Shown: positions 32,718-43,104 of the stretch, in pieces
Numbering within the stretch: the stretch's first letter is position 1
Layout of the letters: every line of letters begins with the position of its first letter
Assembly: GCA_963691705.1 (NCBI GenBank)
Contig: OY829537.1
Coordinates: 61,356,304 to 61,420,303, forward strand
DNA from: Viola odorata
Lineage: Eukaryota > Streptophyta > Magnoliopsida > Malpighiales > Violaceae
Length of the DNA stretch: 64,000 nucleotides
Direction: 5' to 3'
Position numbers and translations under genes: made by a program
The notes under the pieces: generated by a model
Seen by the model: only the letters and a program-made list of their open reading frames with translations
Told to the model about the DNA's origin: nothing
Databases searched by the model: none

Positions 32718-34258
32718 AGATATGCGTGTGTTTTCTAGATATTTTCTCTTTAATTTTGCATGTTTTCCCTCCTTGATGCTACTAACTTGCTCTGTTTTCA
32801 ATACTTTTTGCCAGATCTAGCCCTGGAGGAGAAAAAGACAGAAAGTACACGCTTTGGGATGGAATTGAGCAGCTTTGGAAGTCTCCCAGTCTTCGTCGCG
32901 GCCTAGACGTATTTCCTCAGTCGAGCCCTAGACGCGCGCATTCATGTCCAGCCCTGGACTATCTGTGAAGCCGAAAAGTGCTGTGTTTTGCCCTCGATCA
33001 GAAGCCGCACGTGCTTGCAATCCTCCTTGGAGCGCACGAAGAGAGACGCCAGTAAGATTCCTCTCTGATCCCTTTTGAGCGTCCTAGGAATATTCTCCCT
33101 GGGACGTGGTCCAGCCCAGCTGTCCCTTTCCTCCCGTTTTGTCCTCTTCCCTTAGCTGGATTTGTCCTCTAGTTAGCTTAGGGTTGTATATAAACAGTAA
33201 CTTTAGGATTTTTAGGGTAAGCAACATTGGTAGGAGGCAGAAATCAGCATACTTTCTATTTTTCTCCCTTCTTTGGGATTTGTTCCTCCATCTTCAAGCT
33301 GTAGCCGCCGGCTAGCCTTACTCTTTCACCGGAGCTTTTCAGCTCCGGCTAGTATTTAATAGTTTTCTTCCCATTTTCTTGTTTTCCTTTTATGCTTGTT
33401 ATCAAATCTATTTATATTTATGTTATTATGAGTATGAGTAGCTAGATCCTTTTGTCTTAGCAAAGGTTTTTCCAAGGGTTGCAAGGGTAGTTGTGAAGCC
33501 TTAATGTTCTTCATAAACTCTTATGCGTGTATTTAATCTCTTGCCATTTTACTGTCATATTGCACTGGACCTATAGAAGCTTGATCAACTGCTGTATTTT
33601 CCTTTGTAATTACTGCCATTTCTTTAGAATCAGTAGGCACCTAGCCCGGAGTCATCAGGTTGCTGGTCCAATCCGGCTAGGGCTGGAGGTTAATTAGGGT
33701 GGATCTGACAACGTCTTGCCCTAGAAGTGTCTTCCTCCACTTCATGGGCCTCTGGATCTCCCCATAAACGAACCTTGGGGAAGGACGGAGTGTCAAGGTC
33801 TCTCCCATAAGCGTACCTTGGGCGAGACTTCTCTTACGAAGGTAGACAAGAGGCCTAAGCGTACCTGGCCTCTATAGCACGTCTGCACTGTGAGAGTGGA
33901 ATATCCTTGAGCTGATGACCAACTAGGCCTAGATGCAACCCGCGGAATCACTTTGCTAAGACTCTTTCCTATTATCTGATTTACCCCTCTTGTGATACTG
34001 TTTTATTGCTTTTAGATAATTTTTACTTTATTTAGTTCACTTGTTAGCTTTAGTATCCAAATCTCGCTAGTTAATTTCATTAGCCAGCCCAACCCCCCCC
34101 CCCCCCCCCCACCCCAGTGTTACTTGTTACTGTTTAGACCTGGACATACACTATGAACAGAATATTACCATTAATCCTTGTGGTTCGACTCTGATTTGCC
34201 CTATACACATTTATTGTGCATTTTGCTAGCAGAAAATATTACTTTTGAGTGACGATCA
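32718..34258 (+). mobile_element. 3' LTR of the Athila element
   Basis: Nearly identical to 21761-23309. Its first base is A where the 5' LTR has T (AGATATGCG against TGATATGCG), so the canonical TG start is lost. A poly-C tract is also present here, at about 34094-34116. The end GACGATCA is followed at once by the target copy CCTAA. Confidence 0.95.
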
Positions 34259-34263
34259 CCTAA

Positions 34264-34460
34264 CCAATGTGACATCAACCTTAAAATACATTGCCTCCAC
34301 AGCCCACGCTCCTAGAGACGACCGTACAAAACTCATTAACATCACGCCTAGCGCGCTCCCTTACTGGACTACAACAATAACATTACTATCCTAATTATGC
34401 ATACCAACAATAGTAGACAACCTAGCTGGCACCTTCCTCTTCGTCATCCTCACATAATAC
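34264..34460 (-). pseudogene. Possible Helitron replicase N-terminus, fragment 3
   Basis: This is the continuation of the minus-strand Helitron sequence on the far side of the Athila element. Near 34440 the minus strand reads ATGACGAAGAGGAAGGTGCC (MTKRKVPARLSTIVGMHN), a basic start of the kind plant Helitron replicases often have. It soon reaches a stop. The assignment rests on position and strand more than on sequence similarity. Confidence 0.35.
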
Positions 34461-35165
34461 ATAAAAAAAGGGCATCCACGATAACAAAAACATTCTAGTC
34501 AAAAACAGGAAAACTAAAACCCAACACATAAATTAGAGCCAACAAACAAACAATAGCTAAACAGCAGGGAAAAAACAGTAATGGAAAGAAGGCAACATTT
34601 GAGAATAACCAAACAACAAAAAAAATCCTGGATCTGTAAATCTTCAAGTGCCCAAGCACATGAACACTAGCAACATCTACCAACACGGGCGAAAAAGAAG
34701 ATCAACCATCCTGAGAAGTGCAAAAAAATAAAAACTAAACCAATTAGACAGAAACTAAGAGAGCAACAAAAAATAAAAAATTGAAAGCATTTAACAACAC
34801 TCACAAAATTGGAAGAACAAAACCACGAACCCAACAAAAATGTGGATTTGTTTGTGAATTTCAAACCAAATGCGCAAAAACCCAGAAAATAAGAAACAAC
34901 CACACCCAAAAAAAAAAGGAAAGAAGGAAAAAGCGACAAACCTCAAAATAACCAAAAAGAATTAGCCAGCGAGGGAAGAGACAACGAAGAGGAAAACAAC
35001 AAACAAAAAACAAGAAAATGAGGAAGAATGACAGCTGCCATTATACAAATCCAAAGCATAACCAAAATACAAGGACTTGCCTCATCGATTGCAACAATTG
35101 AGAAAACGACAGCTATTGAGCGCACTCCCACTACCTCAAGGCACAAAGTTCCCCTTTGACATTAA
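34461..35165. other. Gene-free A-rich stretch
   Basis: Strongly A-rich on the plus strand. The minus-strand open frames at 34495-35146 are runs of Phe, Leu and Ser made by this composition and show no domain. It may be the upstream part of the Helitron. Confidence 0.45.
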
Positions 35166-35286
35166 GGTTCTGGCCCAGAAAGCTGGGTTTCAGAACCAAA
35201 AGCCAAGGGTTGCCCTTTGGCAACCCAAATACCAATGGGCTTCATGAGAAGCCCCTTGGTCAAAACCAGCAAAATGCTGGTTTTTG
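35166..35286. repeat. Cluster of four consecutive strong hairpins
   Basis: Stem 1: GGTTCTG (35166-35172) with CAGAACC (35191-35197), enclosing CCCAG/CTGGG. Stem 2: GGGTTGCC (35207-35214) with GGCAACCC (35219-35226). Stem 3: ACCAA-t-GGGCTTC (35231-35243) with GAAGCCC-c-TTGGT (35248-35260). Stem 4: AAAACCAGC (35262-35270) with GCTGGTTTT (35276-35284). Loops are 4-5 bases, and gaps between hairpins are 1-9 bases. All arms are perfect except one mismatch in stem 3. It lies between the Helitron relic and the mannanase promoter, and its role is unknown. Confidence 0.85.
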
Positions 35287-35917
35287 ATGGTTTTGCGGAA
35301 GGAGCAACTGAGCAATGCCTCTGCCTCTCTCTCTCTTTACTTTTTCTTTTTCTTTTTCAATAAATTCAATTTTCTTACTCGGTGTAATGAACGAAATAAA
35401 TTAAAAACTACAAAAATATAATCTATATCTCAAGATGAGTAATTCTAGATCCACTTTTTCTATTTTTATTAAATTTTTAGAAATGGGTTTTATACCATTT
35501 AATTACATTTTTTTATTAATTATTTGTTTTAAAAATATATTAATTTAAATAATTTATATTAATAATATTTGAAATAGAACGGTGACTTTTATAGTCATTT
35601 TACATTCAAATCATAATTTTAACCGTAGTGTTTACCAAACACCAAAAACAACTTCTCTTTTCCCATAACACTTTTAAAGAAATGTTTACCAAACATCTCA
35701 AAGAACTTTTTCTAAAGTACTTTTAGGACCAGAACCGGAACGTCAAACAGACCCAAAAGCTATTAGAGAAAAGCCAAATAACAAAGCGAGGGCACTAGAG
35801 TCAGAAGATTATATAGCTTTTAACTTTTTTGGTTGACAGAGCAGGAGCAGACGGTGTGGTCGGAGGGAACCGCGAGAGAATTTGTTCTTTTGACTTCCAC
35901 CAAGAAATGAGGCAATA
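35287..35917 (+). promoter_or_regulatory. Upstream region of the mannanase gene
   Basis: After a CT microsatellite at about 35320-35360 and an AT-rich block, a TATA-like ATTATATAGC occurs at about 35808-35817, some 100 bases before the ATG at 35918. This would give a leader of about 70 bases. No other element could be assigned. Confidence 0.45.
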
Positions 35918-38900
35918 ATGAAGGCGGAGTGGAGAGACAAGTTGGTTTATCCTTTGCTGGGGATACTCCTGTTACTTTCTCTGCTCTACCTCTCCTTCAA
36001 AGACCACAGCAACCTCACCCTCGACCTCAATTTCCCAGCTCTGATATGGCAACCCAAGATGGGTTTCGTCTCCACCAACGGCACCCAATTCATCGTCCTC
36101 AATGAGATTGACGACGACGACGATCCTTCAACGCTCTACATCAACGGATGGAACTCCTACTGGTTGATGGAGGAAAGCGCGGCTGCCCGTTCAAGATCCA
36201 AGGTAGCGGAGATGCTCAACAGAGGAGCTCAATTAGGGTTGACCGTTTGCAGGACTTGGGCTTTTAGTGATGGGGTTGCTCCTAATTCCTTGCAGCTTTC
36301 TCCTGGTGTCTTCAATGAAAGGGTCTTTCGGGTTTGTCCCTAATTTCTTTTCTTTCCTTCAGTTTTCTTTTGCAGAGGATATTGAAATGCAATCAGATAT
36401 ATCATATGCAACTTCTCGTTCCTTTTCAATAAGATGATTGTTTTGATGCATTCTTGAGTCCTATGTTTGTAGTTCAAACAAAATTATGTCTGGTCTGCAG
36501 GGATTAGACTATGTGATAGTTGAGGCAAGGAAGCATAAAATAAGGTTAATCCTTAGTCTAGTGAATAATCTGAATGGATTTGGTGGGAAAGCTCAATACG
36601 TAAAGTGGGCACAAGAAGCTGGAATCAATGTATCTTCATCAGATGATTCATTCTTTTCTAATCCAACCATTAAAGATCACTACAAGGCCTACATTAAGGT
36701 GAGCTTCAATGCATTCTGTGTTTTATGCATGTGAAGTTGCATTACCTCCAATTTTCACTCACATGAATTTTCAAAATGCTTGCCTTTGCATTAAGGTGAA
36801 TTTCAATTGATTCTGTGTAATCTCAACTTCTCAACGAGCCGGGTAAAAGCGTAGCCTTTGTTTGTGTTTATGGCACAACCATAACAGGCTTGGGGTATCT
36901 AAGCCTACCTGTGTCTGGGCAAGCGAGGGCATAAGATGAGGTCTGGACATTCCGTCTTTTGAACACCATAGGATGAACAAACAATATGACCCAATATAGG
37001 ACCTTAATTCTATTTTTTTTTCCAAGGCAAATTATTCAGTATAGTCTGGTATCGTTTTTGATGTAGATTAAAGTAGGGTATACTCTGAAAATATGCTTGG
37101 ACTAGGGAAGAAACAACAATATTATTGAAGGGGGAATAAGAGCAGATGATTTAGGGTTCTATAACCTCTAAGAAATCAAAGCTAATTAACATGTACAGCA
37201 ATAACCCTATTTATATAGGTCTGGACAGCTATTTAGACAATTCTAGAGACATACAATTGCTAAATTTCCCTAATTATAAATCTAGTAAAATAGGAAGATA
37301 CTAATAATCCTAAATTAGTTACAATCTCTAACCCTGGGAATCCTACTAGCATTAGAATTTCTAAAGAAAACAGAATAACAAAAAGCTCCTGCGTCAGTTT
37401 TCCATTGGACTGCGCTATCTATAAAGCTGCTAGATCAGTTTCTACTATACTCTCTAATCACTCAGACAAGTTTTTAGTTGAACCAACATCATGTTATTGG
37501 CAGAATTGGGATTCATCGCTTCTTTTTCTTGATTATGATAATCTGTTAATTGAACATTTCTGCTATGGATTTCAGGCTGTTGTGTTGAGAAAGAACTCTC
37601 TAAGTGGAGTTAGGTATTCTGAAGAACCTGCGATTTTTGCTTGGGAGCTGATGAACGAGCCCCGCTGTGCATCCAGTTCATCTGCACCTGTTCTTCAGGT
37701 CATGTTTGCCCTTGCATTTTCACTCTTGCATCATTTTGTCTATAAATTTGGCATGTAGAATAACCATCAGAGTGTGTAGGGGAGGATGACATTTTGTGCT
37801 CTAAGTAATTCTCTATTGCTGAGCGTTATACCGCTTTTCCTAACTATTTATGGAATTAATGTCTGTTTCAGTTCTTATTATTAGACATATCCATTGCTTA
37901 ATTTTTGGCTCAGTGTGGTCAAACTGTTTTGATGCTCTTCTTTGACAAAAGGCATGGATAACTGAGATGGCTACATTTGTCAAAAGCATGGACAAAAGAC
38001 ATTTAGTTACAGTTGGAGTCGAGGGGTTTTATGGTCTGAATACAACTAACCAGTCAGATGTGAATCCTGGAGAATGGGCAGCCTCACTCGGAACAGACTT
38101 CATACAAAATTCAGCTATCCACAACATTGATTTTGCTTCTGTTCATGCATACCCGGACAGCTGGTTAGTAATTTCCCTTTAGTAGGCAGGGATGCACATA
38201 TGCATTAAAAAGAGTAGTGAGAACCACAACACTCATGCTTCACCATACTCATCTGCCTGTAGGTTGTATTTTGACCTAAGCACTAGACTTCAAGGGAGCA
38301 TCAACTTTTAAGATGGAAATTGTAATAAGTCAAATTGCTGGGGAACTTTTCAGTTGTTAGGGAACAATGTAGAAATGAAGCACTTTGTATGAGTTAAGCA
38401 TTCTATACTGTCTGAAAACATTGGCGCACACTGTACATGCTGAATTAATTAATTGTTGACAATTCTCCTCTATGACTGTCTTGTGATTACAGAGTTGTTA
38501 ATATCCTGTAAAACTCTCATAATACCAAAACATTTTGTAGGATTCCACACGCTGACTTGGAAGCAAAAGCAAATTATCTTTCACACTGGTTGGATGCTCA
38601 TATAAGTGATGGGAACTCTGTGCTACAGAAGCCTGTTCTCTTTACTGAAGTGGGTTCTACTCGGCATGTGAGTAAGGAAGGGGTATATGATAGAGATGTT
38701 TTGCTGAAAATTGTCTATGATAAAGTTTACGAGTCTGCAATGAATAGGCAGGCTGGTGCAGGAGCCTTAGTGTGGCAGCTATTAGTTGACGGGGTGGAGG
38801 AATACAGTGATCGGTTTTCTTTTGTACCATGGGATTATGCTTCTACCCACAAATTGATGAAAGAACAATCCTGTAGGCTGTGGAGTATTTTCGCAAAAGC

Positions 38901-38955
38901 AGAAAGAGGTGAAAGACTTCATAAGAAGAAGGATCCTTGCTTAGATCAGTCATAA
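35918..38955 (+). CDS. Mannan endo-1,4-beta-mannosidase (GH5), five exons
   Basis: It cleaves internal beta-1,4-mannosidic bonds of cell-wall mannans. Exons are 35918-36331, 36501-36698, 37576-37698, 37952-38163 and 38541-38955, all with GT/AG introns and joining to 453 residues, normal for plant family GH5_7. Residues 9-27 form a hydrophobic segment ([19 protein letters not shown]), an N-terminal anchor or signal. INGWNSYWL and [13 protein letters not shown] are typical family motifs. The acid/base Glu232 lies in [11 protein letters not shown]. The nucleophile Glu352 lies in PVLFTEVGS, where most relatives have FTEFG. Late motifs ALVWQLL and DRFSFVPWD are present. The anchored N-terminus recalls the MAN2/MAN6-like plant clade, but I cannot fix the orthologue. 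No break is visible, so it is probably functional. Confidence 0.93.
36699..37575. other. Intron 2 of the mannanase gene, with a probable LTR fragment
   Basis: At 877 bp it is much longer than the other introns (169, 253 and 377 bp). Between about 37100 and 37440 the sequence is AT-rich with ATTTATATAGG and repeated AATCCTAAATT-like phrases. It looks like part of a retroelement LTR or leader on the minus strand, which may explain the length. No TSD could be found. Confidence 0.35.
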
Positions 38956-39414
38956 CATTGTTTGAGGGCGTAAGTAATTTGTTTTTATAGTGTGGTATAT
39001 GATTGTGAATAAGGGAGGTGTACAGGACATCGCTCATAGAAGGAGAGGGAGCTGCTTATTTGATTGACCGCGCGCTCCTCCTTGAATGTTGTGAATTACC
39101 ATACATTTGATGTTATACCCCTTGTATTGAACTAGGAAGGATGTACAATTGACTGTATACAATAAAGTAACACCAGTGATTTGTTATAACTATTGTTTAC
39201 TTCAGGGAAACATGCTATAAAAGAAAGGTATCAAGTTTACAGGTTGATATATAATCATGAGTTGTTGAATTGCTCCAGAAACATACAGAGATCGGGATAA
39301 GAACATGGGGTTCTCAACAAATATACATACATATCATGGTAAAGCGATGCTCAAAGCGAAAAGAAAACAGCATAACAAGGTAGCACTTGGAGAACAACAG
39401 GTGATAGAGAGGAA
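38956..39414. other. Convergent 3' flanks of two genes
   Basis: This holds the 3' untranslated region of the mannanase (an AATAAAGTAA polyadenylation-like signal at about 39160) and, from the other side, that of the cysteine-rich peptide gene. No further gene is seen. Confidence 0.5.
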
Positions 39415-39726
39415 CTAAGACTCAGCGAGGCAGCTGCATTTGCATCGAGCCATGCACTTCTTGCAGTAGGAGAGAGTCGGGTTTCGAGTTGGAGTCCCAG
39501 GATCGCAATCGCAGCGCTGAGTGCATTTGGAAGATGAAGTACCTGCCCACAAGCAGCGAGCCATGCAGCGGAGAACAGGGACACAGGAGGAGCAGCCGTA
39601 CTTCATCCGAGCAAGGATGCAGTCTTTACATGCACTCCCATCTGGAGGGCAACTCTCTGCTTGCAATATCATCATCGACCACACGATCATAATCAGTATT
39701 GTCATTGTCAATGACGACTTCTTCAT
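39415..39726 (-). CDS. Small secreted cysteine-rich peptide
   Basis: A frame of 103 residues from ATG at 39726. The longer frame opens at 39879, but this start gives a clean signal peptide, MKKSSLTMTILIMIVWSMMI, with likely cleavage near QAES. The mature part of about 78 residues has 15 cysteines and many basic residues. The motif CMARC occurs twice (in VLRCMARCLW and KKCMARCKCSC), which suggests an internal duplication. Cysteine pairs CKDC, CSSC, CDC and CKC are spaced unlike defensins, LTPs or thionins, so I do not assign a family. It may act outside the cell as a signalling or defence peptide, but that is inference. It converges on the mannanase gene. An odd number of cysteines leaves one free or used for dimerisation. 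Confidence 0.65.
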   Translation of the reverse strand: MKKSSLTMTILIMIVWSMMILQAESCPPDGSACKDCILARMKYGCSSCVPVLRCMARCLWAGTSSSKCTQRCDCDPGTPTRNPTLSYCKKCMARCKCSCLAES

Positions 39727-39947
39727 TTCTTTGGGATACCAGACCAACTTCTGTAATTGCTTCCTTCTTCTAATCTGGTTCGTGCATGCCTTCATATAAA
39801 TAAGAGAACCACTACCATTTTGTTGTTGGGAAGCCAACTGCATTAAGTAACCTCTGCCCCCCAGTCTTGATTTGCTCAATGTTTATACTTTTTATCTCAT
39901 CGGGAAATGCTTACCGCTTGCATTTATTATTTCAGGTGAACTAACTA

Positions 39948-40667
39948 CTCCCTCCGTTCTTAAAAGGATGACGCGAGGGAATGAATCACGGTGTTTAAGG
40001 GTACTCCTGTGTGAGTCAGAAGCTGCCGCCACGTGTCAGCCTCTCATTCGTTCTTCTTCCTTTTTTTCCTTTTTTTTTTCTCTTTTCTTTCTTTCTTCAT
40101 CTGTTCGACAAAATGCTCCCTCTATCATCGTTTCCTATTCTCACCTCCGCCACAGAAAGGAGCGGAAGGACGTCTCGAGTCGGGTGCAGGTGGAACGGCT
40201 CCATTACGACAAGTGACGCGCCGCCAAACGCAGCCGGAAGCTGCCGCCACTCATCCACGCGCCGCCACGCACCGGCGCGTCCGGTCTCCGATGAGACCGC
40301 CACCACCCTTGTTCTGCTCGCCTCGTCATTTCCGGCAAGAATATGTGGTCACCTTCGTGATCATGTCGTCCGAACCTGTTTTATTTTGCATTTGAAATAG
40401 GAGGAGGAAAGATGAAAAGAAAAGAGGTTGCAGCTTTTTTGCTGACACCAAGCTGTCCATGTCCCCCCAAAATTTCAAATGCCTCCCTTTGACTTTTTAG
40501 TTTCCCTTTTTTGCCCCTGTATGACGCGATGCTCGAGCACAAACGACGAGTCGTTGGAGGGCTTTTTTGACAAAACATGAATAAAGTGGGCACAATTGCC
40601 AAAGGCGTCAAATAAAAAAGAAACGCGTTTTGGGGCTAAAACGTCATCTTTTTCCGGACAGAGGGAG
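39948..40667. mobile_element. Stowaway/mariner-like non-autonomous element
   Basis: Ends form an inverted repeat: CTCCCTCCGTTCTTAAAAGG on the left and, reverse-complemented, CTCCCTCTGTCCGGAAAAAG on the right, both followed by GATGACG. A TA target duplication flanks it (39946-39947 and 40668-40669). CTCCCTCCGT ends with a TA target are the hallmark of plant Tc1/mariner-type elements. At 720 bp it is larger than most Stowaway MITEs. It contains a GC-rich, CGCCGCC-type middle with no transposase. The overlapping frames at 39872-40400 lie in it and are not genes. It starts about 220 bases upstream of the cysteine-rich peptide ATG. Confidence 0.85.
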
Positions 40668-40699
40668 TAAATTATAAAATAATTTAATTAAAATATCAT

Positions 40700-43020
40700 T
40701 ATTTAAATTGTAGTACATCTAATAATTAATTAATAATTTTACAAATATAAGATTTATATTATTAATAGATCTAATAATGGTTTCGTTGAAATATCATTAC
40801 TTTAAAATTTAAAACCAACTAATAGATGAAACAAATAGAAATTAAAAAATTAAAAAGGTTTATAGCAATAAATGAGGATTTAATATAGAAATAAAACCAT
40901 AATGGAAAAGCAAATTCATAAACATAGCTCACCTAGAGTAGTGTAAAAACATAATTAATGGAGAATTAGAACCTCAACCTTTAAAAGAAATACCATCAAT
41001 AAGTATTACTTCACAAATACAATAATTAAATAGCATATTAAACAATTAGCAATTAATATTACAAGTTATTTTATACAAATAATAAATGGAGAATATGAAA
41101 CTAAATACTCTAAAGAAGACTTAAAAGAGCCAAATTATATGGAAACTTCTATATTAAAATTCAAGAAAAATGGAACTGAATAAATAGAGCAAGCTGAAAA
41201 ACAAATAAAACCTTAGCCAGTGAATATGTAGAACAAATAGAATCTGGATGTCAATTAGAAAATATAGAACAAGAGATAAACAGAATTAACCCACGAGGAA
41301 TGCTAATGAAAGTGTTAAAAATGAGTAAGGAGAGCAAGCAAATAATAACAATAAATTTTAGAAAAAAAATTAAAGAATGGATTACATCAAATCATTTAAC
41401 AGCCATAACCAAAACATTTACAGGAGAAAGTGCTTTACAATTGTTAACAAAAAGCATGAAAGGAAATAAAACATTGGTGGAATAGATTAACAGATAATTT
41501 TTTTTTTCAATAAGCTGAAATTTTTTATTGGCAACCATTAAAAAGACGGAAGCAAGAAAAGAGGGAAAGGAATGTATAAGAGAGATACGGCCTCCTCAGA
41601 GGCAACGCCTGATAAACACCAAAAGAAAAGACAAACCAACTCTAATGACACGCTAGAAACCTGAAAAATTATTTGAATGAATGAAATAAAACAAAGCAAT
41701 AATCTAAAGAATTATTTGGGAAAATGGAAAATTCTTAGCACAAGATTATCATGAAGATTAGAACATAATAGAACAAAAAGAAAAAGAGAAATATTTGGAT
41801 AATCTACATAAGTTATCTACTTGTGATATGTGTTATTTAGATAATTATACGTGTGAATTTTCTGACTATTTTTATAGGATAGGTGCAATAAATGGAATAG
41901 AACAATATAACTACCTAACTAATATGTATTTTAGTAAATTACCACATCCATGCAGAATAGATATAAAAAGAGAATTTAGTAAATCAAATGAGAATCATGA
42001 ATCATTAGGATGTAGAATAAAATTCACTAAAGAATGTTTCAGAAAAGTGGTTATTAGCCAAAAATATGAGAAAATATTATAGAATAAGTAAAGGATTATG
42101 TTGCCCTAAAAATATATTATACCTATATAGTGAGGATGCAAAACATGAAATAAGAAATATAAAAAGACATAAAAAACAATATAAAAAGAAGAAATATTAT
42201 AAAATATGGAAGAATAATAGAGATCGAAGAGAATCAAATAAAATTGGATTTAAAAAAAACTATATAAAAGATATTATAGAAAAATAAATTCATTTAAAAG
42301 AAATACATATAAAAAGAAATTCAGTAATAACCAAAGAAATGTACATGTTGATTATGTAGAAAAGAAGAACATTACGAAAATGAATGCCCAAAACTAGAAA
42401 AAACTAATATAAAAATAAATAAAATTTATGAGGATACCAAATATGAAATAAGTTTGAGATAAGTGATTAATATATATATATATATGAATTACCTTCAGAA
42501 GATCAATTAATAACTGACTCAAAAACTAAAAGTGAAGAAAGCGAAAATGATGAGTATAAATTTTAAACTAGTATAATCATCTAATATAATTGATGAAATA
42601 GATAATAATGAAATTAATAAACAAACTGTAAAATTTAAAGAGTTTAAGGCAACAAAACAAGACAAAATTGGGCTTGATCTAGATGAAAATAAAATATTTA
42701 AATAAGGAATATTTTTTTATATTTAAGAAAGCAACATTTGTAGTAAGACGGAAAATGACAATAGATGCTGAAAAACTCAACTAGTAAAATACATTTCGCA
42801 ATAATTATAAGAGAAATGATAAATAAAGAATTATAAAAGTTGGATAGTGAAATGAGAAGAGTGAAAAATGTTTCTACAGAAGGAATATAAATAATAACTA
42901 AAGGATCTTTTAGAAAAGGAATAGATAGTCCAATACAAATATTTCATATAGATGATATAATTACCAATAATCCATTAGATGCAATGCTAGGAATATTAAC
43001 CGGAAATTAAAATAAAAATT
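40700..43020 (+). pseudogene. Endogenous pararetrovirus (caulimovirid) relic: coat protein and possible protease region
   Basis: An old, AT-rich, heavily broken virus-derived sequence. Frames at 41300-41485, 41795-42082 and 42066-42287 are rich in Lys, Asn and Ile. They lead to a zinc-finger motif at 42340-42387 with C-x2-C-x4-H-x4-C spacing and a final EC-P, typical of caulimovirid coat proteins. An in-frame TGA lies inside the finger, at a position where relatives often have Trp. A Lys-rich stretch precedes it, as in those coat proteins. Further remnants at 42900-43010 may be protease-related. No reverse transcriptase was recognised. Many stops, frameshifts and a LINE insertion (about 41500-41680) show that it cannot be expressed. 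The genus is uncertain, though AT-richness recalls florendovirus-like relics. Confidence 0.65.
41500..41680 (-). mobile_element. 5'-truncated LINE 3' end
   Basis: On the minus strand this ends in GCCAATAAAAAATTTCAGCT and a run of A (T-run at 41501-41508 on the plus strand). It includes CCTCTGAGGAGGCCGTATCT, the kind of 3' untranslated sequence seen in plant L1-type LINEs. It splits the pararetrovirus coat-protein region. No target duplication could be fixed because the flanks are A/T-rich. Confidence 0.5.
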
Positions 43021-43104
43021 TCTCAACAAAAAACTAATTGTTTTCAAGGAAGCCTAGTACGAATGAATTCGGAAAAAGAAAAGGAGTAACTTTTTATTCT
43101 TTTT

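Larger units (their letters stand above)
21761..34258 (+). mobile_element. Athila-type Ty3/gypsy retrotransposon, structurally complete (12.5 kb)
   Basis: Two LTRs of about 1.54 kb flank the internal region. The 5-bp target duplication CCTAA is perfect (21756-21760 and 34259-34263). The element has a tRNA-Asp-type primer site, a gag-pol frame (gag, protease, RT, RNase H, integrase in that order, the Ty3/gypsy order) and a third ORF of the ATHILA ORF-1 family downstream of integrase. By eye the two LTRs differ at only about 25-30 positions, roughly 2%, so insertion is fairly recent. The reading frames nevertheless contain several stops and two frameshifts. It lies in the Helitron relic. Confidence 0.95.

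Noticed and set aside
34495..35146. Phe/Leu-rich minus-strand frames that look like membrane proteins
   Set aside because: They result from A-rich composition on the plus strand and have no conserved motif.
39872..40400. Three overlapping frames of 114-129 codons, one with a hydrophobic start
   Set aside because: They lie in the Stowaway-like element and overlap each other in different frames. Phe-rich stretches come from a T-run.
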